The position numbers were made by a program, and so were the translations under genes. The notes below the pieces were generated by a model that was not told the origin of the DNA, searched no databases, and worked only from the letters and a program-made list of their open reading frames with translations. DNA of 64,000 nt from Cryptomeria japonica (lineage: Eukaryota > Streptophyta > Pinopsida > Cupressales > Cupressaceae): contig NC_081408.1 in NCBI RefSeq assembly GCF_030272615.1, positions 403,025,889 to 403,089,888 of the forward strand. The letters are read 5' to 3'. This document shows, one piece after another, positions 1-10,462 of this stretch. How positions within the stretch are numbered: the first letter of the stretch is position 1; every line of letters begins with the position of its first letter.

Positions 1-1
1 T

Positions 2-115
2 GACACTAAAGCAAAGAGATCAAATGGAGATAAAGGTGATGCAAGTTCTCATGATCCAATGGTCGGTGTTGTTTCACGAAAGAAAAGAGCACGGGTTTTA
101 TGTTCTGCGAAATAG
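2..115 (+). CDS. possible C-terminal end of a host gene (partial)
   Basis: An open frame enters from the left edge and stops at TAG 113-115, giving about 37 residues. It is hydrophilic, with a Lys/Arg-rich segment (RKKRAR) just before the end that could be a nuclear localisation signal. Codon use looks more gene-like than the surrounding transposon DNA, and what follows resembles a 3' untranslated region. I do not recognise the protein. It may equally be a transposon relic or chance. The upstream part lies outside the window. Confidence 0.3.
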   Translation, partial: DTKAKRSNGDKGDASSHDPMVGVVSRKKRARVLCSAK

Positions 116-1441
116 CGAAAGAGAGAAACAGAGGAAAGACTTAGAGGAATTATGACCCGTTGGAGCCAGTTTTGAATTTGATTTGGCGAATTCAATTCTG
201 AAAAGAAAGTCGAAGCATGCGGAGTTAATTTCTAAAACTTAAATGCCAACCTGTCCTTTTTGAGTCCGCATCAACTTGATTGCTAAGTATTGTTTCATCA
301 AAGTTTGTTGCAGGGCGAATTGTTGCAAAGTGATTTTCTTCAAGTGAATAATCAGGTTTCTTGTGCTTTTCTTGATAATTGTTGGTTTGTTCTCAAATAC
401 TGCTATGTGAATTACTTCATTAGAGGTCTGTGCTAGTTGCTAGTGGTATAATTGTTTGACCAAAATGGCACCCAAAAGAGAATTGACAGGGAAGGTGAAT
501 TACCAGGACCAAAATATCTATGATGATTTTGTTGGGTCTCAAATCAACAGATTGGATAGGTTCTAAGGAAATGCCAACTCCTATGATCAAACCCTCCAAT
601 TGACTTGGCCAACATGTAGAGTGAACCTGTTTGGTTGCTAACTCTCTCACTTTAGGCTCTGCAGGACCTAGGCGGGTATACCTATTCACTGAATGTCTCC
701 AATAACCAGTGTTTTTTATAGCAGATGTATTATCCTAATCTGATATTTCCTGATTTTTGAAATGGCATGAGTTCCTTGAATGGAGATATAGCAGATGAGT
801 TCAAGATTGTTGTTGTAGAAGCTATTCGATTTATGTTTCCTAACTACTTCTGTTTGCTTTTAAAATAACAAATGGTGAAATATAATGATGAGTGTAATCT
901 GTTTTGACCAGTGCCTTCTTTGCTGTTTGGGCTACAGAGTCATTGTACTTTCTTCAGGACTTATTATGCGAGCTTGTGAGACAGTTTTTTAATCCACCCT
1001 TTTGTAGACCTGTCGGTTATTATTTCTTTTGAGATCAATTCGAATGCTTATATCATGTGTTGATTGAATGAATTTTAACCCTACCTTTAAGGGACCAATC
1101 AATGAAGTACTGCAAGGAACAATTACAATTCGCAAGCAAAACTTTTGTTTCAACGTTATAACATGAAGCACAGATTTGATTTCAAGAATATGAATAACCT
1201 TATCACTTTAGATAATATCACAGACGATTGCCAAGACAAAGTGAAATAATCCACAACACATACGCAAAGAAAAGCAATAGTTCATAGCATGTATTCCATC
1301 GAAATTTTTAAAACTTACAGGCTGTCATACATCGCCATCTTCTTCTTATCTAATCTATCTATCACCTTACATTACAAAAATCATTCTCATATATATATGA
1401 GGATGAAGGCTTTTCACGAAGAGACACGACTTTTCACAATA
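116..1441. other. noncoding stretch, no gene recognised
   Basis: There is no open frame with recognisable protein character on either strand. The first several hundred bases could be the 3' untranslated region of the gene fragment at the left edge. The last part lies downstream of the - strand protein A and could be its 3' region. I saw no LTR-like TG...CA pair, tRNA or repeat array here. Confidence 0.4.
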
Positions 1442-2038
1442 CTAATCGTTAATTTGAATATTTCCAAACTTAAGCAAAAAGAGATTCAGGAGCCCCAAAT
1501 GATGAATGTAATCATCGTCTTTGAAGGTTTTGATTCGAGGAGTTTGTTTCTTCAATTCATCTCCCAGCGACAGATACTTGAATATTATCTGGTTAACAGT
1601 AGGGGCCATATCCTTACTTCGATCTATCTTTGACAAGGCCCAATCCCTGACGCTGATGAGCTCCTTTTGCAAATCCTCCAGGGATATCACTTCTCCTTCT
1701 TTGTAGACGGAAGGCATTCCAATGGGTTTCTCATCATCCAATTCCTTTAGGTCTCTTCTCAGCGTATCTTCAAGTTTGATATGATTTTCCATATACGCAG
1801 TCCCCTCGGCTTTTTCCTCTGGTGTCATGGCATCAACATTGTTTAGTACTTCCTGCAGTCGTGCTTTTAACCTTTCATGCTCTGTTAACGCCTTTATTGT
1901 TCCATTGTATACTTTCCAATATGGTTCGACCTGTAAGAGCATGGTGTTAAACCGATGTCCGATGATATCATTGACCAATTTGTCCATCTTTTGTTGGATG
2001 TTGTCTGCGCATTTATTGGCCTTTTCTGCTTGATACTT
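1442..2038 (-). pseudogene. C-terminal part of copy A beyond a premature TAG
   Basis: This is the same reading frame as copy A, continued past the TAG at 2039-2041 for 199 codons to a stop at 1442-1444. It is charged and probably coiled-coil, with many Glu/Lys/Leu residues and no Cys motif. Its position and composition match the C-terminal coiled-coil of copy B and of ORF2 in E1/E2, so I read the TAG as a nonsense mutation (CAG to TAG) rather than the natural end. Alternatively it is a short separate ORF. Confidence 0.55.
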
Positions 2039-4591
2039 CTAGTACAGAGCATCATAGACATCGTCCAAGCTGCGTCCCACGGGGTATGAGGTGTATTCGC
2101 TGATAGGAGTCCCCGTCTCAAGTTGCAATACTTTTGCCTGCAGCTTCTGATTTTCTTCCTTAGATTTTTCATATAGTCCCTTATATGTGACGTTCTCTCT
2201 GACCAAAAACTCTGTCTGGTCTAGGTTCAATCTTGCAACATCCAGGTTGAGCTTTGCAGTGACCCTAGGATCAGTTTTCCCAACTTGATGAACCATGAGG
2301 TGTCCAAAGGTTTCTTCAATGTCTACAATGATAGGCCTCTTCCCCTTTGGATATAGTGCCCACTGTAGGAGAGCTTTCTTGTCTGGATCATATCCAGAGC
2401 CTAGGAACAATTTATCTATCTCCTGAGGCAACACCTGTTGATTCAAATCTTGTTTCTTCAGGAAGCCATCAAATAAAAGTGTTGAATTTATATCCCAACC
2501 GGAGAAGATGATTACACCGGCCTCTTTTAATAATTTCCTCCCTTTCTTAGGAGTCATGTCTTTCATGAGGACATCAATTTCATCCTGTAATCTCTTCATC
2601 TGTTCCTCCTCTGGTCTTCCAGCCATGCTTCGTTTTACATGAGCTCCTTTGTATTGGTACAAAAATGAGAGGAACTCCCTAGAAGAGGCAAATCCATCAT
2701 CAGCAATGAAGTCTTCATGCTCAGTCATTCTGATATCAACAACATCCTTGATGCTAATCTCACCAGTGTCCATATTCATTTCTGCTTCAAAACTAGGAGG
2801 ATAATCTTCCCTAGGAGAATCAGGTGGGATACTACTGGCAGTTGACTTTGGTGACATGTGAGCTAGGGGTTGACTGTCCTTCTCAGTATTAATGAAATGA
2901 AGGAATTGCGAAGGCACTCTATGCATAATTTCTGCTTCATGTTGAAGCAGCCTTTTAGCTACTTCCAGAGGATCTTGGAGATTTCCAATTAGGTCTCCAT
3001 CAATCATTCCCCTTGCCCTTTTCCATTTGTAGGCCTCCCAAACTAACTCACTCTTTCCTTTTAAAGCTTTGGCCTCCTCTCGTTCAAGGTTCTTAATCAA
3101 GTCATATGGCATTTTGGCCACATGTATTCCAGCTTTGAGTTTCTGTGAGGCTCTGGCAGCTCTTATATATCCTTCAGGATCGAAGTTTTCCCTAGGTTCA
3201 CCCAGAGTCATGCCATAATAGTCTAATTTATTCTGTAGTAAATGATAACTCTTTGAGCTTTTGACAATGAAATCAGAGAAAACTAATAAACCTGGAACAA
3301 TAGATTGTTTACCGAAGTCTGTAAGATGCTTAGCACTAACAATAGACAATTGTCTGATAATCTCCAAGCTGGCCACCCTGTTTGGTACCATAATTGGAAG
3401 CATATGGGGTTTTCCTTCATATCCAAATACCCTTATTTCGGTGTGATTATCATGGCAATACCAATCACCCCAATTATGATCAATCTGTGACTCTGGAGAG
3501 GAGTCCTTTGGTCTGAGGAATCTTTTGATTTCGGGAGACAAAGTGTAATCCCTGTGTTGCCCAAAAGCTGCACTAAGAGGTTTCACAAAGTATTCTTGAA
3601 AGTGCAAATATTGGTTGTTCATGAACCTCTGGTCCCATGCTAATACCCATAACTGAACTGGTTTCTTCAGACCATTCTTATCATAAGACCTAATGCTGAA
3701 CTCATCTGACCAGAAGTTAATTTCTTGTCCACAATAAAGAAGGCTATGCATTAACATGGAGTATAATGAAAAATGAACATTCACAAGGTCTCCTTTCAAT
3801 TTCTCCAGCCCATGATTCAAGGCATCTGCAACATAAGTGGCAAAATCAAATGACCTAGGGTCTTTTGACTGTAAGTCGGCACACAGAACCATAACCCCAA
3901 TATCCATGAGTGGATGAGCCTCTAGGCCTAGTACTTGGGCTGCAGCATAATATGTATACTTGAAATATGGATGGAAATGGTTGACATCAAATGGCACCTT
4001 GTCATCTTTGCCGAACTGAACAAATGACCCACCCACTTTTGGCCTGTGAATAGGTAGTCTCCAAGTCCTGTAGATATTTTCCAAACTAAAGAATTCTTGT
4101 GAAAGTTTCTTCATATCGATACTCTCCTCTACTTCCCAGTCCAAATCAAAAACCATATCAATAGTCTGTTTGTTAATTACCACTAATGTATTCCCTCTGT
4201 AATCACATATGGTTTTATTTCTTGGGTTGTAGCAATCTACCAGAGCTTTCATCAATTCTACGTCTACAAACACATTTGGGACTACCAATTTGCCTAAGTT
4301 CTTCTTCCATAGATTACTTATGGGTTCTGGTGCATCCCTTCTTTTGTAGCCAAATAAGAATAACTCATGCCCTCTGATTTCAGTCCAAATGTCTCCTAGA
4401 TTTTCAAATCTATCTTCTAATCCTTCTTCTTCACTTTTAATCTTTTTGGACCTTACACTAGACGATGGACACTGGTCTAATAAATCCCGAGTCAGAGCTC
4501 TCCCTTCTTTCTTTTGTCTCTTGGGCTTCTCTTTAGGGTTCAGCTCTTTTCCTTTCCTACTCTTTTTAGAAGAAGAAGACGAAGGTTCCAT
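2039..4591 (-). CDS. retroelement-associated ORF2-family protein, copy A (near-intact)
   Basis: An intronless frame from ATG at 4591 to TAG at 2039-2041, 850 codons. I chose this start because it opens a Ser/Lys-rich basic N-terminus (residues 1-60, likely nuclear signal); an upstream in-frame codon at 4618 is not needed. A conserved central block around residues 240-320 contains the FATYVADALNHGLEKLKGD segment followed by SLYSMLMHSLLY and QLWVLAWD. A charged coiled-coil-like part begins near residue 690. The frame reopens after the single TAG and runs another 199 codons, so the ancestral protein was about 1,050 residues. It is homologous along most of its length to copy B on the other strand, and through the central block to ORF2 of elements E1 and E2. 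No LTRs are visible around it. The biochemical function is unknown. Weak resemblance to plant mobile-domain or putative plant transposon protein families is only a guess. Confidence 0.65.
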   Translation of the reverse strand: MEPSSSSSKKSRKGKELNPKEKPKRQKKEGRALTRDLLDQCPSSSVRSKKIKSEEEGLEDRFENLGDIWTEIRGHELFLFGYKRRDAPEPISNLWKKNLGKLVVPNVFVDVELMKALVDCYNPRNKTICDYRGNTLVVINKQTIDMVFDLDWEVEESIDMKKLSQEFFSLENIYRTWRLPIHRPKVGGSFVQFGKDDKVPFDVNHFHPYFKYTYYAAAQVLGLEAHPLMDIGVMVLCADLQSKDPRSFDFATYVADALNHGLEKLKGDLVNVHFSLYSMLMHSLLYCGQEINFWSDEFSIRSYDKNGLKKPVQLWVLAWDQRFMNNQYLHFQEYFVKPLSAAFGQHRDYTLSPEIKRFLRPKDSSPESQIDHNWGDWYCHDNHTEIRVFGYEGKPHMLPIMVPNRVASLEIIRQLSIVSAKHLTDFGKQSIVPGLLVFSDFIVKSSKSYHLLQNKLDYYGMTLGEPRENFDPEGYIRAARASQKLKAGIHVAKMPYDLIKNLEREEAKALKGKSELVWEAYKWKRARGMIDGDLIGNLQDPLEVAKRLLQHEAEIMHRVPSQFLHFINTEKDSQPLAHMSPKSTASSIPPDSPREDYPPSFEAEMNMDTGEISIKDVVDIRMTEHEDFIADDGFASSREFLSFLYQYKGAHVKRSMAGRPEEEQMKRLQDEIDVLMKDMTPKKGRKLLKEAGVIIFSGWDINSTLLFDGFLKKQDLNQQVLPQEIDKLFLGSGYDPDKKALLQWALYPKGKRPIIVDIEETFGHLMVHQVGKTDPRVTAKLNLDVARLNLDQTEFLVRENVTYKGLYEKSKEENQKLQAKVLQLETGTPISEYTSYPVGRSLDDVYDALY

Positions 4592-5534
4592 AATTACAGT
4601 AAATACGAGAGACAACACTTACTTGGAAGAATGCTCAACTCTTCTGGCTATCGTTCGCAAGTTTCCGCAACTTTCAGTCTTTTTGCATCGATCCGGTTCT
4701 TATGAAAATTCACTCAGTCCGACTGTAATCGTATGGGCAACTTGTGCACAGTTAATGTTCTGCATCTATAATAGCTACTCAAGTGTTTAAACTTGATTGC
4801 AGATGTGACACTCTTCAATTGGGCCTTTAACTCTTTCGCGGGAAGTATAGTTCGCTCAAAGTGCTCATATTTCAAGTTATCGATGAAACCCTTGTCTTCG
4901 GCCGAGTGTTTAAATCTTCCATCGAAAGCCCATTTTCTTCGATACTACTGTTTCGGTGAATAGCTCATGTCGAGAAGCCGTTTTTAAGACTCATCGAAAT
5001 CATTTTTCATCGATAAACCCCTTTTTCGATAAGTCACTTGCAATTTCCATCGAAATCATTCTTTTCGGTGAGTTTCTTTCTTCGGTGAAAGCCTATGTAT
5101 GTTCATCAATATCCTTTTTTCATCGATATCCCTTTTTATCGATGAAACAACTTTGCCTTTGTTCGACGTCATGTTCATCGATGAAAACTTGCATTTCGAT
5201 GAATGCCTTTTGAGTTTCTTCGGTAATGATATTTCTTCGAAATCACCTTTTGCCTTTTCGCCTTTTGCTTTTACCTTTTCGATGAAACTTGGGGTATCGA
5301 TGAATGGTTCTTTGTATTCATCGAAGGTAACCTTTTATCGAAATACTTTTGCATGGTGCTTTACATACCTCTTTTCGATGAAAATACTCTTTCGATGAAA
5401 CATCTTTTGCAGTGCTCGACACAATTTGCTGGCCGAAACATCCTTTAGTCTTCATGCTTATGGAAACATACATTTTTTTTATATATTTTTATTTTCAAAT
5501 ATAGTGTTCAACAGATTTTTTAGAGCAATTAACC
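4592..5534. repeat. divergent spacer dense in CG-centred near-palindromic motifs
   Basis: This 0.9-kb spacer separates the start codons of divergent copies A and B. From about 4860 to 5410 it holds more than 20 variants of a motif around ATCGATGAAA, TTCATCGAA and TTCGGTGAA, in both orientations and at irregular spacing. The flanking coding sequences lack the motif. The part next to A (4592-4800) looks like a leader, with a possible splice donor-like sequence near the ATG. It may be a shared promoter, a remnant LTR, or a degenerate inverted-repeat satellite. The motif content is seen directly; the role is inference. Confidence 0.5.
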
Positions 5535-8500
5535 ATGTCCACCAATGTTGGGGCTAAGGCCAAAGAGCTTGTACCTAAGAACCCTCATCTAAAAATTGGA
5601 GATGGCCTTTATGATAAGGGTAATTGGTTGAGGGACCCTGAAATAGGATTGTCAGGCTTAGGACTCTTCAAAGTCAGTTTTGGGTAGAGGAATTCCCTAG
5701 CTCCTTTGAATGGCATATGGGAGCAGGATGTAGGAAAGCTTGTGGTCCCAGGTGTTTTTATGGATGTAGATCTGTTAGCCCTAATTGCACAGAGTTATGA
5801 CTCTGTGGCAAGATGCATCAGGAACATAAAGGGATCAGTTTTGATTGAGATAAATGAAGATGAATTCAAGAAAGTGTTTAAACTCAGTGAGTCCTCCAAT
5901 TTGTTAGAACCTATTGACCTTGAGTCGTTAGCCTAGGTTTACAACACACAAAGGGATCATCTAAGAAGTGGCCCATTGAAAGAATTATTTGTAAAGATAG
6001 GGGGGTTAACAGTTGTAGGCCCCAACACAATGGAACCATTCTCTCTCAACCTATTCACTCTGGAAACTAAGGGTATGTATTGGGCATTATGCTAGATTTT
6101 TGGAGAGGATGCTGAAAAGAATATGCCAACGCATTATATGTTAATGATTGCACAAATTCTAAACCCCTCCCTAGTAATAACATTTTATTATGCCTCATAC
6201 CTTGTTGATGCAATTCATAAAGGGATAGTAGGAATAAAAAATGGTAAGGTGGATAGGCCATTTGGATGGTACTCCATGTTAATGCATATGTTTTTGTTCA
6301 AAGGGGTTGATTATTTTGGAAAGGAGATGGACCTGATTAAGGTCAAGGATAAAGAGGAGATGCTAGTGCAATTGTGGAGTACTGTTCTATCTTGGGATAG
6401 AGAAGATGCAAGTTATTTAAAGTTTGATATATGCTTTGCATCTAAAATTAGGATTCTTCTATGTAGATAAAACCCTAGAATTCCTAAGGCTCTTTTGGAG
6501 TTTCTCAGACTAAAGGAGTTTGTAGAGGATATCAAGATTGTTCACAATTGGGGAGACATATATTTGTACCCTGTGTCTACTATTTTTAGAGTGTTTGGAT
6601 TTAGAGGCACCCCCTTTTTACTACCCTATCAGGTCCCATTGAAGATAGGGATTGCAGAAGTCCTGAGACAAATTGGGGGAGTAGAGCTAACCAATAGAGG
6701 TAAAGGGACTATTTTCCCAACTATTACCATGGTTCACCATTTTGTGATCACTAAGGGTGGATGGAGATTTTTTGAAGAATCATTTAAGCCATATAGGTTG
6801 TCTATTGCAATGTCAAGATGTGTAGACCCTGAGGATTTTTTCAATGGCATGTTCAGAAAAAGAGCAGTGTGCAAAAGTAGGCCACATCAATTTCAGTTCC
6901 CAACAGATCTAATTAGAAATGAATTCAGCTTAGACGAGTAAGAACTGAGGAAGGAGAAGTGGGTGGAATATAAGAAAGCCCTTGATTTTATCCATCAATT
7001 TGACACTGGCTATGACCCCCTTTCTAGCTTCAATCCATTTGAGGAGAAAATAAAATTCCTGATTCTTTATTTTGAATATCTCATGCAGACCTTAAAAGAA
7101 AAGAGGGAGGCCATAATGCAAAATGAGCCTGATAAGGCTAAAATGGTATTGGCTAAGCCTGCCTTTGCTAGAGATATCCCACCTGGTGACTATGTAATGC
7201 ACAAAAGGTCAAAGTACACTGTGATAATGCTAGTGACAGGTGAGCCTTCCACTTCAAAAGGGAAGAGAAAAATTGAAGATGTCATTGACATCCGGGATTC
7301 CCCTAAGAAGCAGAGAGTGGGAAAGGAAATTGAAACTGATGAGCCTCAATATTCTCCATCTCAGTCTCCTATCCACATTGGAGATGAACAAGCTATGGCT
7401 GAACAATTATTGTAGTTAGGGAGTCTCAGTGAGATTGCCTATACCTATGAGGAGACCCAAGAGGGGATGCCTGAAGAGCCACCTAATGCTGAAATGGATT
7501 TGACTGATGGTGAGTTAAAGGGCCAAGAAATGGACCTTACTATTAAGCAAGCTAGTGAAGAATTACTAGCTAACAGTAATTTTGTCACATCAGGAGCTTT
7601 TATACAGTTTCTATGGAAGCAAAATATTGATCAATTCAAGACTAGATGTGAACAGAGGAAAAGTGAACAGCCTCTTAAAAATACAACTCAGGTAGAAGAA
7701 GAGGTTAAGCAAGAAATGATGGAGGAGTTCAAAGCAATCACCCCTGATAAAGGAAGAGAAATGGTAGCAAAGGCTGGTGTGTTGATTCTCCCTGAATGGG
7801 ATATAGCTAATGCCTTAGTGCTTGATGCAGTGAGGAAAGAAACAAAGCCTATGGAAGGAGTGACATTCAGCAAGGATAATGTTGCTCTTGTCATGTGGTC
7901 TTTAAAGAAGGATGAAAACAAAAGAAGGAAGGATGCATCAAATTCTAGCCTCTTAGGAGGCATGATAGTTAAAAGAGTCCAAGACACAGGGGTAGTGGAA
8001 GCTGCAAGCATAGTCCTAGAGATTGCAAAATTCAGTGTTGCGGTGGTAGAGAAAGAGGCACAAGAAAAGGCTAATCTCCAATTGAAGTTGGAGACTATTT
8101 TAAAAGCTTACAATGATGCTAAAGAAGGAATAGCCAATAGAGACAGCATAATTGCTAGACTCCAGAGTCAATTGGCAGGTCAATATCATCCCCATGAATC
8201 TTCTACACTCATGATAGCCTCCTCTTCAGCAAGACCCCCTCCTACTATTCCCATCATTGAATATCCCCCTTCTCCTATGCCGTCTAGTTCCCAATTACCT
8301 GAAAATGTCCAACATGAGTTGGAAAAATTGAAACAAGCTCAGACATTGTATGCAAACAAATATGAGGAGAAGGTGAAAGCCACCATCTTGAAGTTTGCTG
8401 ACTCAGTCAAAACCTCTAATGTATACATAAATATGAAGAGGATTCTTGAGATTTTGATCAAATTCAGAGAAGAAGAAGAAGCCACTTTGGAACCAATCCT

Positions 8501-9077
8501 GAATAAGTGGGTACCTAGAGGTAAAGAGTTAGAGCTCATGTGTTCTTCCCATGCAGATGCAGAAGAGAATGACAATCTAAGGTCCACATGTGAGTTTATA
8601 AAAGAGATGAATATTCTTTCAGTGGAAGGAGCAGGTATTAAAAAAAAAGCCCAAATTTATAGGAAAGAATATTCAAATCATAAATTTGAAATGTTTCTAG
8701 GAGGTTTCATTGGTCCTGTCCAGCTAAAGGAAGAGAAGACTTGGTTAAAGGGGGTGAACCATAATTTGTCCCTAAGGATCAATTAGATTATTAGTACTGA
8801 TGACACATCCTTATTTGTCCAAACAATTGAGGAAATTGAAAAAGTGAAATCTCATTATGGTTTCATAGAAATAGAGATTGGGCATGTACGAGTCACTTGG
8901 AAGCAGCTAGAAGATATGAAACAAAAGATTGCTAGTTTTACTTGGCCTAGTGATGATGTGTATCGGGAATGGAAAGATAAGTATATGGGACAGAAAGAAG
9001 ATGCTCAGGAGTAGTTACAGGAGGTTGCAATAGAACAACAAGCAGAGGAAGCCGCAGATGCTGAAAAGGACTTATAA
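5535..9077 (+). pseudogene. retroelement-associated ORF2-family protein, copy B (nonsense-riddled)
   Basis: A single frame from ATG 5535 to TAA 9075-9077, 1,180 codons, with eight internal stops (TAG at 5685, 5934, 6093, 7413, 8784, 9012; TAA at 6468, 6939) and no frameshift that I can detect. It aligns with copy A: GKLVVPGVFMDVD (A: GKLVVPNVFVDVE), a block with YYASYLVDAIHKGI, then WYSMLMHMFLF, LVQLW, VHNWGD, FRVFGFRG and RQIGGVELTNRG. Residues 560-640 are acidic and Pro-rich, the region near residue 900 is Ser/Pro-rich, and the C-terminal 280 residues are charged and coiled-coil-like. It cannot make a full protein. The pattern of TAG/TAA only suggests decay by C-to-T change. No LTR or target duplication was found. 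Function unknown. Confidence 0.65.
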
Positions 9078-10462
9078 CTGCTTCTTGAAAATGATCAGTT
9101 GTTTGTAACAAACTTTCTTTTGAAGGATCCAAAGCTTGTATGCATCCATACTATTATCAATGGATACCAGGACTCCTAAAAAAATGATCGCAAGTAATTG
9201 TAAGAAAATGCTGCAAAAATTTATCTGAGCTTTTTTCTAGTCTTATGGAGAATACTCTAAGTTTTGAATATTTTCTCAAAATTAATATCAATATACAGAC
9301 TATCAACTTTCGAGCCTAAATTTTGTGTTGTTTTCTGGTTTACTTGCAAATATTTACTGTTTTCAATATGAGTAATCTAGGGTTATTCATTTGAGTATGG
9401 ATTGTAAGGCAATCTTAAATAGAGGCGTTTCTTAGCTTTTCTTTCCAGGAGGGAAATTAAATATGCATGAAGCATTTCTATCAGTAAATTCCTTGTGGGA
9501 GATTTTGAATTTGATGAATACAGTCTAGTTTGATAAGGGTAAATTCTTATGTATGTTAGGCATATGTGGGGTTTTATAGAAGCCGAGGTGATGGGATGTG
9601 TGGAGATATTTGATTGTGGGAGTATTGTTTAAACTTAGATGACTCTGTGGCCTGGATAAGGCACTGGTATCAATTGTAGTTGTCATTTTACATGTCTTGT
9701 AGGTCAACATTGAAACATGAGTATTAATCCAGTCCTTGACCAAGTATGCATACAAGAAACATCTGGTTCTATTAAGGCACAAGCATCAAAGTCAGAGGTT
9801 ATGACAACTAGTGAAAAACATCAAGAACAAAAAGTTTAGTCTCAAGCATTAGGAGTTGTAATAAAAAAACTTACAAGGATGAGGCATATTCATAACTTTT
9901 GCAGTCCCACCTTGGATATCAACACTAGAAGCAACTCATATTGTTCGTGTACAGACAAGACAATATGGGAGTTCATTATACCCAACAACTCGTGGTGTTG
10001 TTGTTCGTGTTGGCTCTGTTGGACCCTGCAATTAAGATTCAATATACATTATTCAATAAGATTAACTGTGCAACATAATGAAATATTGAAAAGTGTGTTA
10101 CCTTGTTGAGCTCCACTTGGTTTCAAGAATAGTTTAATATTCTCTACTTAACAGGGCCAACCACGTGAAGGTGGAAGCTCATTTGCCCCCCCCCCCTAAC
10201 ATCACTCTAAATTCCCCGTTAACATCTTATAACATTCATTCATCAATTCTTTCTACCATTAATAAAATATAGCATTCATTCATTAATATCACATAATGTT
10301 CATCAACACATAATATTGATTAACATTAATTAACATGCAACATTCATCAATATTAATTAACACATATCATCCATAACCATTAATTAGCACATAATTACAT
10401 TCACTCACACAAAAAAATCAGTCATTATCAAATAAGTTAGATTATAATCATTTCTTTCTTTG
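9078..10462. other. noncoding, with one short coding-like segment
   Basis: Mostly AT-rich sequence without recognisable protein. On the + strand, 9719-9838 reads as a gene-like frame beginning MSINPVLDQVCIQE and ending at TAG; it could be an orphan exon of 40 codons but matches nothing I know. From 10190 onward it is AT-rich with many short ATTAACAT-like repeats, next to the last exon of the CACTA second gene, and may be the subterminal region of that transposon. I could not find its CACTA terminus here. Confidence 0.35.

Noticed and set aside
2039-4591. Assigning copy A to the plant mobile domain (PMD) family
   Set aside because: QLWVLAWD and the neighbouring helices are only loosely similar to the PMD pattern. 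Not enough to name it.
5535-9077. TAG as a sense codon (recoding) in these proteins
   Set aside because: TAG also ends many plain reading frames, and the PPR and E1 comparisons show a lost Gln. Methylation-driven mutation is simpler. Kept only as an alternative.
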